This document shows, in pieces, positions 1 to 11,300 of a stretch of DNA of 64,000 nt. Numbering within the stretch: the first letter of the stretch is position 1; every line of letters begins with the position of its first letter. The notes under the pieces are model-generated. The model saw nothing but the letters and a program-made list of their open reading frames with translations, was not told the origin of the DNA and searched no databases. The stretch comes from Nemertoderma westbladi (Eukaryota; Xenacoelomorpha; Nemertodermatida; Nemertodermatidae), in contig JAUCBJ010006711.1 of NCBI GenBank assembly GCA_032718475.1, positions 1 through 64,000 on the forward strand. Direction: 5' to 3'. The position numbers were made by a program, and so were the translations under genes.

Positions 1-714
1 ACCCTATCTGTGGCTGTCTGAGTGGAGAGATAAGTAGCCTATCTCCCTGTTAATATTGTTGTGTTCTAGAATATTTATTATAGTTTCATCGTATTGCCAA
101 AGTGACTATAGAGCAGAAGTTGACTCATAATACAATAATTCACCTCAAATATCTCAGCTATTTCATGAACATAATGAAGTATTAAAGCCATTTCAAAATC
201 ATTGGTGTTTTTCTGCAATAATTTATCAAAATATCCTCTGATTTTTTTCAAAAATCACATCAATTTTCATATTTATAACTTCTATCCCACTCCACGAGAT
301 AAAGAATCTTAAATGAAAGTCAAAAGAACAGGTAACACTTACATTTATAGAAGTAATCAGTTGTTATTTGCTACGTCTTTCCGCTGGAGATGGATGAATT
401 TTGATTGTGTCAGAACACCCCCTATCTGTGGCTGTCTGAGTTGAGAAATAAGTAGCCTATCTCCCTATTAATATTGTTGTGTTCTAGAATATTTATTCTA
501 GTTTCATCGTATTGCTAAAGTGGCTGGAGCTAAAGTTATTATGTAATTAATGCAATAATTCACCTCAAATATCTCAGCTATTTCATGAACATAATGAAGT
601 ATTAAAGCCATGTCAAAATCCTTGGTGTTTTTCTGCAATAATTTATCAAAATATCCTCTGATTTTTTACAAAAATCATATCGATTTTCATATTTATAACT
701 TCTATCCCACTCAA
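1..714. repeat. Satellite array, left part (~417-bp monomer)
   Basis: About 1.7 monomers of the same AT-rich satellite that fills 6799-25744. The recurrent landmarks are a block reading CTATCTGTGGCTGTCTGAG, the segment TTCACCTCAAATATCTCAGC, and the end TATAACTTCTATCCCACTC. The array stops at about 714, where the 3-kb element begins. No gene is seen here. Confidence 0.93.
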
Positions 715-1308
715 CGAGAGAAAGCCGCCCCAATATTAGATTATTACAACAACATATCCATTGGGTAAGAAAGTGGAGGAGAGCCAGCCCGTCTCTTAAT
801 TTTTTACTTTATATTACGCGATCAATTTTCACTCATGAACCCAACATGTATGTAACCTTTTGTTAAATTTGTTGGCTATGCGTTTGCGGTTGTTTGGGCG
901 GAGTGTGGTAGGCCTACACTTTTCACACTTAAATATTTTGGTTGTGAAATGTTACAGGGCATAGCTATCTGAGATATTTCATTTATATTTTATTATGAGA
1001 GGAAGAAGAACATATAACGTTATTTACTATATATGTAACAAAATAATTGTTTTCGGGTTTAACTTGGAAGCCTCCCCAAATAGTTGATATACAATTATAT
1101 TTAAAATTATTTCCATGGTCATGGTCATTCACCCGTCTTTAGTTAGAAATTTGTTTGCATGGAAGACAGTTTAGTTTAGTTTTTACTGATTTATTATCTC
1201 TTATCTGACTGGGGTAATAATAAAGGATAGGATAAATGGAAGCAAAGTGTGACAGTAACAAATATTTCCCCGTCACCCTAGCATGTCTTAAGTATAGGAT
1301 ATATCAAA

Positions 1309-1357
1309 GGGGGAAGTTTGGATTCACTGCATAAATGCAGTTCACCAAACTTCCCCC
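1309..1357. other. Long perfect inverted repeat (hairpin) in 3-kb element copy 1
   Basis: GGGGGAAGTTTGG (1309-1321) pairs perfectly with CCAAACTTCCCCC (1345-1357). The loop itself contains the inverted pair CTGCAT/ATGCAG. Copy 2 has the same hairpin at 4348-4395 with one base lost from the left arm. Confidence 0.8.
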
Positions 1358-2212
1358 GAATGCACACTGTAACTTCCCCCTTCCCACAAATATCCACTGT
1401 TTAATTAATTTGAAGCGATATAATAAGTACAAAATTGTGCGAGTTTTTAATTGTGTGGTCTAATTGTTATTTGATTTCTATTTATTATTTAAAGTGCATT
1501 TAATATCACACTGGATTTTAGAATATTATACTATACAACCTTGTGTTTTATTAATTTACCCAATCGAAGCCTCATAAGGGCCGGTTATTTGTACACATAT
1601 CCCTAATGCGCTCAGTAAGGTTCAAACAACATATTAATATGAAAATAAAGTATCTGCAAAGAAAAGAACCCAATACTATATAATTTGACCTTATTAAAAA
1701 ATTTGCACTTTTGCACACTTATTTGTACAAATGCACTTTAGCAGATCGTAATGGTGGCTCTTATTTAACAAACTTATGTTTATCCTCTACCGATCTACGA
1801 TGGTGTATGATCAAGTGTCAGTCGCTAAAAGTGTCAAATATCCAATTTAATAAATCTGGATTTGCGATTTTGGACCATATTCATGGACATTTTTAAGTCA
1901 CTTTATAGACATAAAAAGTTAAACAAATGTTACGATTATAGTTAGAAATCATTCCAAACTACATTTTAATCCAAAAATTAATATTCTACGATGAATAGAA
2001 CTGGAAATAACAGTGTTTGAAATATCGAAAAAATGTTCACTATTTAAGTGCATTTTGCACTAAGTGCACATAAGTCTTTTCCCAAGTTGTATCCTATTTC
2101 ACACACTACAATCTATCCTCTATCCAATGAAAAAAGTTTCAGATTAAACGGCCCTGTAGAACCGAAGTTATTTATGTTTAAAAATAGTCACTCGAAAATT
2201 TCAAATTCTCTT

Positions 2213-2277
2213 GGTCACATAGTCTAGTGGTTATCAATCACGTTAAAAGTTCGCGGGTTCGAAATCCAATATTGACC
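2213..2277 (+). other. tRNA-like sequence (Pol III A/B-box-like) in 3-kb copy 1
   Basis: Reads GGTCACATAGTCTAGTGGTT followed by GGGTTCGAAATCC and ends TTGACC. The first part resembles a tRNA D-arm/A box and the second a T-loop/B box, and GGTCA/TGACC could form part of an acceptor stem. At 65 nt it is about 8 nt shorter than copy 2. The anticodon arm does not fold well, so it is a tRNA-derived or decayed sequence rather than a working tRNA gene. Confidence 0.5.
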
Positions 2278-2440
2278 TGACCATTCTTAATTTTTTTGCA
2301 AAAAAAAAATTTTCTCACTTTATTCTCACTCATTTTTATTTTTTCACTAAAATCGCTCTAACTTCGGTTCTGGTGGTCCAAATTCAATAAAATTGGTATA
2401 TTCTTTGCCGTAATTTTTTTCTTAATCTTTTGAGAAGGGG

Positions 2441-2483
2441 TTATTTTTGGCCCTAAAAAATTTTAAAAAAAGGGCCAAAATAA
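2441..2483. other. Inverted repeat TTTTGGCCC / GGGCCAAAA
   Basis: TTATTTTTGGCCC and GGGCCAAAATAA flank an A/T-only loop of about 18 nt. The arrangement is conserved in copy 2 near 5488-5530. It could form a stable hairpin; function unknown. Confidence 0.65.
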
Positions 2484-4347
2484 CGCGATATTTTTCGACC
2501 CTTACAATTCGTAATTTTAATTATATATGTTAAGATAAAAGATAGCGGAGTTAATTTGATACTTTTTACAGGTACTTTTGGCGCAATACGCTGAATTATA
2601 ATGGAATAGCGATTTGTTAAAAAAAAAATTTTTCGTCCCTTTTTATAAATATTATATTTCACACGATCGTCTGCCGCTCCAGTTTTATAATACCTCCGGC
2701 GCTGTGATTAACGCTGTTAGATTGATAATTTAACGCACTATAAATCTGTGTAAACAAATCTCCCGTAAGTTAAGTAGTTTTCGAGCTAGACGATTTCCCG
2801 CAAAGCAAGTTTGAAGCGCGAAATTATAATTTTGGCCCTCATTTTTTTAATATCATCCTTGGAGCAAAACCGACAGCATATTTGAATTCCCCGTATGGAT
2901 ATTGACTCTATAGAATGTACCTTAACCAACTAAAGTTAAAAATAAAAAATTATTCGATAAAAACTACTTTACAAATTCTGGCCCTTTTTGGCCCCTATTG
3001 CCGACATATTTTTTGTACCCCCATTCGATAGGAACGTAACCCCAATGGTCTTCTACGAGTTTCATAAAATAATTAGTGGATTCCTACCCGCGTTGTCGAA
3101 TTAAACATTTCGGAAATAAGTTTTCCAAAAAAGACGGACAAAAACGTACAAATTTACAGCCCCTTTTTCCACCCGAAATTTTAATAAATATCCTACCCCC
3201 ATTCGATACGAAGGTAGTACCACTCTTCCCCTTTCCAACCGCGTTACTTTCGTCCCCGTACGATTAATATTAGCCGAGTTATAGCGGATCCCGCAAAGTC
3301 ATTTTGTCCGTTTTTTCAACTTTGACGGACATTTTCGGAAAAAAAGCGTGGTAATCTTTTTTGAAAAAAAAAACGAATTCACTAATTAATCCCTTCTATC
3401 GTATCCCGGCGTCGGCTAAGCAATAACCTAGGGTTTTTTCGAGCCACTGTAGAGCGCCTTTCAAAAAAATTTTAAAATTGTCGAAAAAATGACAGATTTT
3501 TGTCCGCCGTGTCCGTCGAAGGGTTAGATTTAATAATGTTTGAGTTGCTAATATCTTAGAATTCCGAGCCGCTCCCCTGGTGAGAAAATAAAAAAATTTG
3601 GTCTGTTCCTTCATCGAAAAGTCCCCCAGAATCCCAAGTTAACCTATATAGTTAGCGATGGCCTGCGGCTTTAGGAGCGGCCGCGGTATTCACCTCCCTC
3701 ATAGCGGCCGCGGCGGTGTTGCGTCAAATGGAGATATATTTATCCCACCGAGAGAAAGCCGCCCCAATATTAGATTATAACAACAACATATCCATTGGGT
3801 AAGAAAGTGGAGAAGAGCCAGCCCGTCTCTTAATTTTTTACTTTATATTACTCGATCAATTTTCACTCATCTCGTCATGAACCCAACATGTATGTAACCT
3901 TTTGATAAATTTGTTGGCTATGCGTTTGCGGCTGTTTGGGCGGGGTGTGGTAGGCCTACACTTTTCACACTGAAACATTTTGGTTATGAAATGTTCAGGG
4001 CACAGTGATCAGAGATATTTCATTTATATTTTATTATGAGAGGAAGAAGAACATACAACGTTATTTACTATATTATATGTAACGAAATAATTGTTTTCGG
4101 GTTTGGAAGCCTCCCCAAATAGTTGATATACGATTATATTTAAAATTATTTCGATGGTCATGGTCATTCACTCGTCTTTAATTAGAAATTTGTTTGCATG
4201 AAAGACAGTTTAGTTTAGTTTTTAATGATTTATTATCTCTTATCTGACTGGGGTAATAATAAAGGATAGGATAAATGGATGCAAAGTGTGACAGTAACAA
4301 TTATTTCCCCGACAACCTAGCATGTCTTAAGTATAGGATATCTCAAA

Positions 4348-4395
4348 GGGGGAGTTTGGATTCACTGCATAAATGCAGTTCACCAAACTTCCCCC
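4348..4395. other. Hairpin in 3-kb element copy 2
   Basis: Counterpart of the 1309-1357 hairpin: GGGGGAGTTTGG against CCAAACTTCCCCC, with the inner CTGCAT/ATGCAG stem retained and a one-base bulge. Confidence 0.75.
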
Positions 4396-5278
4396 GAATG
4401 CACACTGTAACTTCCCCCTTCCCCCAAATATTCACTGTTGAATTAATTTGAAGCGATATAATAAGTACAAAATTGTGCGAATTTTTTATTGTGTGGTCCA
4501 TTTGTTATTTGATCTCTATTTATTATTTAAAGTGCATTTAAAAAATATTACACTGGTTTTTAGAATATTATACTATACAACCTTATGTTTTATTAATTTA
4601 CCCAATCGAAGCCTCATAAGGGCCGGTTATTTTTGTACGCATATCCCCTAATGCGCAGTAAGGTTCAAACAACATATTAATATGAAAATAAAGTATCTGC
4701 AAAGAAAAGAACCCAATACTATATAATTTGACCTTATTAAAAAATTTGCACTTTTGCACACTTATTTGTACAAGTGCACTTTAGCAGATCGTAATGGTGG
4801 CTCTTATTTAACAAACTTATGTTTATCCTCTACCGATCTATGATGGTGTATGATCAAGTGTCAGTCGCTAAAAGTGTCAAAAATCCAATTTAATAAATCT
4901 GGATTTGCGATTTTGGACCATATTCATGGACATTTTAAGTCACTTTATAGACATAAAAAGTTAAACAAATGTTACGATTATAGTTAGAAATCATTCCAAA
5001 CTACATTTTAATCCAAAAAATAACATTCTACGATGAATAGAACTGGAAATAATAGTGTTTGAACTATCGAAAAAATGTTCACTATTTAAGTGCATTTTGC
5101 ACTTAGTGCACATAAGTCTTTTCCCAAGTTTTATCCTATTTACATTCTACATCTACATCCTATCCTACACACTACAATCTATCCTCTTTCCATTGAAAAA
5201 AGTTTCAGATTAAACGGCCCTGTAGAACCGAAGTTATTTATGTTTAAAAATAGTCACTCGAAAATTTCAAATTCTCTT

Positions 5279-5351
5279 GGTCACATAGTCTAGTGGTTAT
5301 CAATCACGTTAATGAAACCTAAGTTCGCGGGTTCGAAATCCAATATTGACC
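5279..5351 (+). other. tRNA-like sequence in 3-kb copy 2 (73 nt)
   Basis: Same sequence as 2213-2277 but 73 nt long, the usual tRNA length. GGTCA/TGACC acceptor pairing, the A-box-like TAGTCTAGTGG and the B-box-like GGTTCGAAATCC are visible. The anticodon stem is not paired and U33 is absent, so I call it tRNA-derived. Confidence 0.5.
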
Positions 5352-8300
5352 ATTCTTATTTTTTTGCAAAAAAAAATTATTTTTATTTTTTCACTAAAAT
5401 CGCTCTAACTTCGGTTCTGGTGGTCCAAATTCAATAAAATTGGTATATTCTTTGCCGTAATTTTTTTCTTAATCTTTTGAGAAGGGGTTATTTTTGGCCC
5501 CAAAAAAATTAAAAAAAAGGGCCAAAATAACGCGATATTTTTCGACCCTTAAAATTCGTAATTTTAATTATATATGTTAAGATAAAAGATAGCGGAGTTA
5601 ATTTGATACTTTTTACAGGTACTTTTGGCGCAATACGCTAAATTATAATGGAATAGCGATTTGTTAAAAAAAATTTTCGTCCCTTTTTATAAATATTATA
5701 TTTCACACGATCGCCTGCCGCTCCAGTTTTATAATACCTCCGGCGCTGTGATTAACGCTGTTAGATAGATAATTTAACGCACTATAAGTCTGTGTAAACA
5801 AATCTCCCGTAAGTTAAGTAGTTTTCGAGCTAGACGATTTCCCGCGAAGCAAGTTTGAAGCGCGAAATTATAATTTTGGCCCTCATTTTTTTTAATATCA
5901 TCCTTGGAGCAAAACCGATAGCATATTTGAATTCCCCGTATGGATATTGACTGTATAGAATGTACCTTAACCAACTAAAGTTAAAAATAAAAAATTATTC
6001 GATAAAAACTACTTTACAAATTCTGGCCCTTTTTGGCCCCTATTGCCGACATATTTTTTGTACCCCCATTCGATAGGAACGTAGCCCCAATGGTCTTCTA
6101 CGAGTTTCATAAAAGAATTAGTGGATTCCTACCCGCGTTGTCGAATTAAACATTTCGGAAATAAGTTTTCCAAAAAAGACGGACAAAAACGTACAAATTT
6201 ACAGCCCCTTTTTCCACCCGAAATTTTAATAAATATCTTACCCCCATTCGATACGAAGGTAGTACCACTCTTCCCCTTTCCAACCGCGTTACTTTCGTCC
6301 CCGTACGATTAATATTAGCCGAGTTATAGCGGATCCCGCAAAGTCATTTTGTCCGTTTTTTCAACTTTGACGGACATTTTCGGAAAAAAGGCGTGGTAAT
6401 CTTTTTTGAAAAAAAAAACGAATTCACTAATTAATCCCTTCTATCGTATCCCGGCGTCGGCTAAGCAATAACCTAGGGTTTTTTCGAGCCACTGTAGAGC
6501 GCCTTTCAAAAAAATTTTAAAATTGTCGAAAAAATGACGGATTTTTGTCCGCCGTGTCCGTCGAAGGGTTCGATTTAATAATGTTAGAGTTGCTAATATC
6601 TTAGAATTCCGAGCCGCTCCCCTGGTGAGAAAATAAAAAAATTTGGTCTGTTCCTTCATCGAAAAGTCCCCCAGAATCCCAAGTTTACCTATATAGTTAG
6701 CAATGGCCTGCGGCTTTAGGAGCGGCCGCGGTATTCACCTCCCTCATAGCGACCGCGGCGGTGTTGCGTCAAATGGAGAAATATTTATCCCACCGAGATA
6801 AAGTATCTTAAATGAAAGTCAAAAGAACAGGTAACACTTACATTTATAGAAGTAATCAGCTGTTATTTGCTACGTCTTTCCGCTGGAGATGGATTAATTT
6901 TGATTGCGTTGGAATCTCTAGAATATCTATCTGTGGCTTTCTGAGTGGAGAGATAAGTATCATATCTCCCTATTAATATTGTTGTGTTCTAGAATATTTT
7001 TTATAGTTTCATCGTATTGCCAAAGTGACTAGAGCTGAAGTTAACTCATAATACAATAATTCACCTCAAATGTCTCAGCTATTTCATGAACATAATGAAG
7101 TATTAAAGCCATGTCAAAATCATTGGTGTTTTTCTGCAATAATTTATCAAAATATCCTCTGATTTTTTTCAAAAACCACATCGATTTTCTTATTTATAAC
7201 TTCTATCCCACTCCACGAGATAGAGAATCTTAAATGAACGTCAAAAGAACAGGTAACACTTACATTTATAGCAGTAATCAGCTGTTATTTGCTACGTCTT
7301 TCCGCTGGAGATGGATGAATTTTGATTGCGTTGGAACACCCCCTATCTGTGGCTGTCTGAGTGGAGAGATAAGTATAATATCTCCCTGTTAATATTGTTG
7401 TGTTCTAGAATATTTATTATAGTTTCATCATATTGCCAAAGTGACTAGAGCTGAAGTTGACTCATAATACAATAATTCACCTCAAATATCTCAGCTATTT
7501 CATGAACATAATGAAGTATTAAATCCATGTCAAATTCCTTGGTATTTTTCTGCAATAATTTATCAAAATATCCTCTGATTTTTTTCAAAAACCATATCAA
7601 TTTTCATATTTATAACTTCTATCCCACTCGACGAGATAAAGAATCTTAAATGAAAGTCAAAAGAACAGGTAACACTTACATTTATAGAAGTAATCAGCTG
7701 TTATTTGCTACGTCTTTCCGCTGGAGATGGATGAATTTTGATTGTGTCAGAACACCCCCTATCTGTGGCTGTCTGAGTTGAGAAATAAGTAGCCTATCTC
7801 CCTATTAATATCGTTGTGTTCTAGAATATTTATTATAGTTTCATCGTATTGCTAAAGTGGCGGGAGCTAAAGTTATTATGTAATTAATGCAATAATTCAC
7901 CTCAAATATCTCAGCTATTTCATGAACATAATGAAGTATTAAAGCCATGTCAAAATCCTTGGTGTTTTTCTGCAATAATTTATCAAAATATCCTCTGATT
8001 TTTTACAAAAATCATATCGATTTTCATATTTATAACTTCTATCCCACTCAACGAGATAAAGTATCTTAAATGAAAGTCAAAAGAACAGGTAACACTTACA
8101 TTTATAGAAGTAATCAGCTGTTATTTGCTACGTCTTTCCGCTGGAGATGGATGAATTTTGATTGCGTTGGAACACCCCCTATCTGTGGCTGTCTGAGTGG
8201 AGAGATAAGTAGCCTATCTCCCTGTTAATATGTGTGTGTTCTAGAATATTTATTATAATTTCATCGTATTGCCAAAGTGACTATAGAGCTGAAGTTGACT

Positions 8301-11300
8301 CATAATACAATAATTCACCTCAAATATCTCAGCTATTTCATGAACATAATGAAGTATTAAATCCATGTCAAATTCCTTGGTATTTTTCTGCAATAATTTA
8401 TCAAAATATCCTCTGATTTTTTTAAAAAACCATATCAATTTTCATACTTATAACTTCTATCCCACTCAACGACATAAAGTATCTTAAATGAAAGTCAAAA
8501 GAACAGGTAACACTTACATTTATAGAAGTAATCAGCTGTTATTTGCTACGTCTTTCCGCTGGAGATGGATGAATTTTGATTGCGTTGGAACACCCCCTAT
8601 CTGTGGCTTTCTGAGTGGAGAGATAAGTATCCTATCTCCCTATTAATATTGTTGTGTTCTAGAATATTTTTTATAGTTTCATCGTATTGCCAAAGTGACT
8701 AGAGCTCAAGTTGTCTCATAATACAATAATTCACCTCAAATATCTCGGCTATTTCATGAACATAATGAAGTATTAAATCCATGTCAAAATCCTTGGTATT
8801 TTTCTGCAATAATTTATCAAAATATCCTCTGATTTTTTTCAAAAACCATATCAATTTTCATACTTATAACTTCTATCCCACTCAACGACATAAAGTATCT
8901 TAAATGAACGTCAAAAGAACAGGTAACACTTACATTTATAGAAGTAATCAGCTTTTATTTGCTACGTCTTTCCGCTGGAGATGGATGAATTTTGATTGCG
9001 TTGGAACACCCCCTATCTGTGGCTTTCTGAGTGGAGAGATAAGTATCCTATCTCCCTATTAATATTGTTGTGTTCTAGAATATTTTTTATAGTTTCATCG
9101 TATTGCCCAAGTGACTAGAGCTGAAGTTAACTCATAATACAATAATTCACCTCAAATATCTCAGCTATTTCATGAACATAATAAAGTATTAAAGCCATGT
9201 CAAAATCATTGATGTTTTTCTGCAATAATTTATCAAAATATCCTCTTATTTTTTTCAAAAACCACTTCGATTTTCTTATTTATAACTTCTATCCCTCTCC
9301 ACGAGATAGAGAATCTTAAATGAACGTCAAAAGAACAGGTAACACTTACATTTATAGCAGTAATCAGCTGTTATTTGCTACGTCTTTCCGCTGGAGATGG
9401 ATGAATTTTGATTGCGTTGGAACACCCCCTATCTGTGGCTGTCTGAGAGGAGAGATAAGTAGCCTATCTCCCTGTTAATATTGTTATGTTCTAGAATATT
9501 TATTATAGTTTCATCGTATTGCCAAAGTGACTAGAGCTGAAGTTGACTCATAATACAATAATTCACCTCAAATATCTCAGCTATTTCATGAACATAATGA
9601 AGTATTAAATCCATGTCAAATTCCTTGGTATTTTTCTGCAATAATTTATCAAAATATCCTCTGATTTTTTTCAAAAACCATATCAATTTTCATATTTATA
9701 ACTTCTATCCCACTCCACGAGATAAAGAATCTTAAATGAAAGTCAAAAGAACAGGTAACACTTACATTTATAGAAGTAATCAGCTGTTATTTGCTACGTC
9801 TTTCCGCTGGAGATGGATGAATTTTGATTGTGTCAGAACACCCCCTATCTGTGGCTGTCTGAGTTGAGAAATAAGTATCCTATCTCCCTATTAATATTGT
9901 TGTGTTCTAGAATATTTATTATAGTTTCATCGTATTGCTAAAGTGGCTGGAGCTAAAGTTATTATGTAATTAATGCAATAATTCACCTCAAATATCTCAG
10001 CTATTTCATGAACATAATGAAGTATTAAAGCCATGTCAAAATCCTTGGTGTTTTTCTGCAATAATTTATCCAAATATCCTCTGATTTTTTTCAAAAACCA
10101 TATCGATTTTCTTATTTATAATTTCTATCCCACTCCACGAGATAGAGAATCTTAAATGAACGTCAATAGAACAGGTAACACTTACATTTATAGCAGTAAT
10201 CAGCTGTTATTTGCTACGTCTTTCCGCTGGAGATGGATGAATTTTGATTGCGTTGGAACACCCCCTATCTGTGGCTGTCTGAGTGGAGAGATAAGTAGCC
10301 TATCTCCCTGTTAATATTGTTGTGTTCTAGAATATTTATTATAGTTTCATCGTATTGCCAAAGTGACTAAAGAGCTGAAGTTGACTTATAATACAATAAT
10401 TCACCTCAAATATCTCAGCTATTTCATGAACATAATGAAGTATTAAATCCATGTCAAATTCCTTGGTATTTTTCTGCAATAATTTATCAAAATATCCTCT
10501 GAATTTTTTCAAAAACCATATCAATTTTCATACTTATAACTTCTATCCCACTCAACGAGATAAAGTATCTTAAATGAAAGTCAAAAGAACAGGTAACACT
10601 TACATTTATAGAAGTAATCAGCTGTTATTTGCTACGTCTTTCCGCTGGAGATGGATGAATTTTGATTGCGTTGGAACACCCCCTATCTGTGGCTTTCTGA
10701 GTGGAGAGATAAGTATCCTATCTCCCTATTAATATTGTTGTGTTCTAGAATATTTTTTATAGTTTCATCGTATTTCCAAAGTGACTAGAGCTGAAGTTGT
10801 CTCATAATACAATAATTCACCTCAAATATCTCAGCTATTTCATGAACATAATGAAGTATTAAATCCATGTCAAAATCCTTGGTATTTTTCTGCAATAATT
10901 TATCCAAATATCCTCTGATTTTTTTCAAAAACCATATCAATTTTCATATTTATAACTTCTATCCCACTCCACGAGATAGAGAATCTTAAATGAACGTCAA
11001 AAGAACAGGTAACACTTACATTTATAGAAGTAATCAGCTGTTATTTGCTACGTCTTTCCGCTGGAGATGGATGAATTTTGATTGCGTTGGAACACCCCCT
11101 ATCTGTGGCTTTCTGAGTGGAGAGATAAGTATCCTATCTCCCTATTAATATTGTTGTGTTCTAGAATATTTTTTATAGTTTCATCGTATTGCCGAAGTGA
11201 CTAGAGCTGAAGTTAACTCATAATATTTATCAAAATATCCTCTGATTTTTTTTTCAAAAACCATATCAATTTTCATACTTATAACTTCTATCCCACTCAA

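Larger units (their letters stand above)
720..3748. mobile_element. Unidentified ~3.03-kb non-coding element, copy 1
   Basis: First of two head-to-tail copies interrupting the satellite. CGAGA occurs just before it (715-719), between the copies (3749-3753) and after copy 2 (6794-6798), which fits a 5-bp target duplication and one insertion that was later tandemly duplicated. It starts GAAAGCCGCC and ends TTTATCCCAC, with no terminal inverted repeats and no TG/CA ends. It has no long ORF: the 60-70 codon frames are chance openings, although they recur because the copies are nearly identical. Inside are a tRNA-like block, two strong hairpins, a duplicated TACCCCCATTCGATA motif in the 3' third, and a GC-rich end with GCGGCCGC twice. 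Possible identities are a large non-autonomous element or a solo LTR. Class unknown. Confidence 0.7.
3754..6793. mobile_element. Unidentified ~3.04-kb non-coding element, copy 2
   Basis: Near-identical tandem copy of 720-3748, differing by scattered substitutions and small indels (3,034- and 3,045-bp spacing between the CGAGA junctions). Its end TTTATCCCAC joins CGAGA and then satellite sequence (TAAAGTATCTTAAATG). It keeps the same tRNA-like block (5279-5351) in a less deleted form. No gene is supported. Confidence 0.7.

Noticed and set aside
3076-3267. 63-codon frame conserved in both 3-kb copies (also 6121-6312)
   Set aside because: The copies are nearly identical throughout, so conservation is uninformative; composition is low-complexity and no family is recognised.
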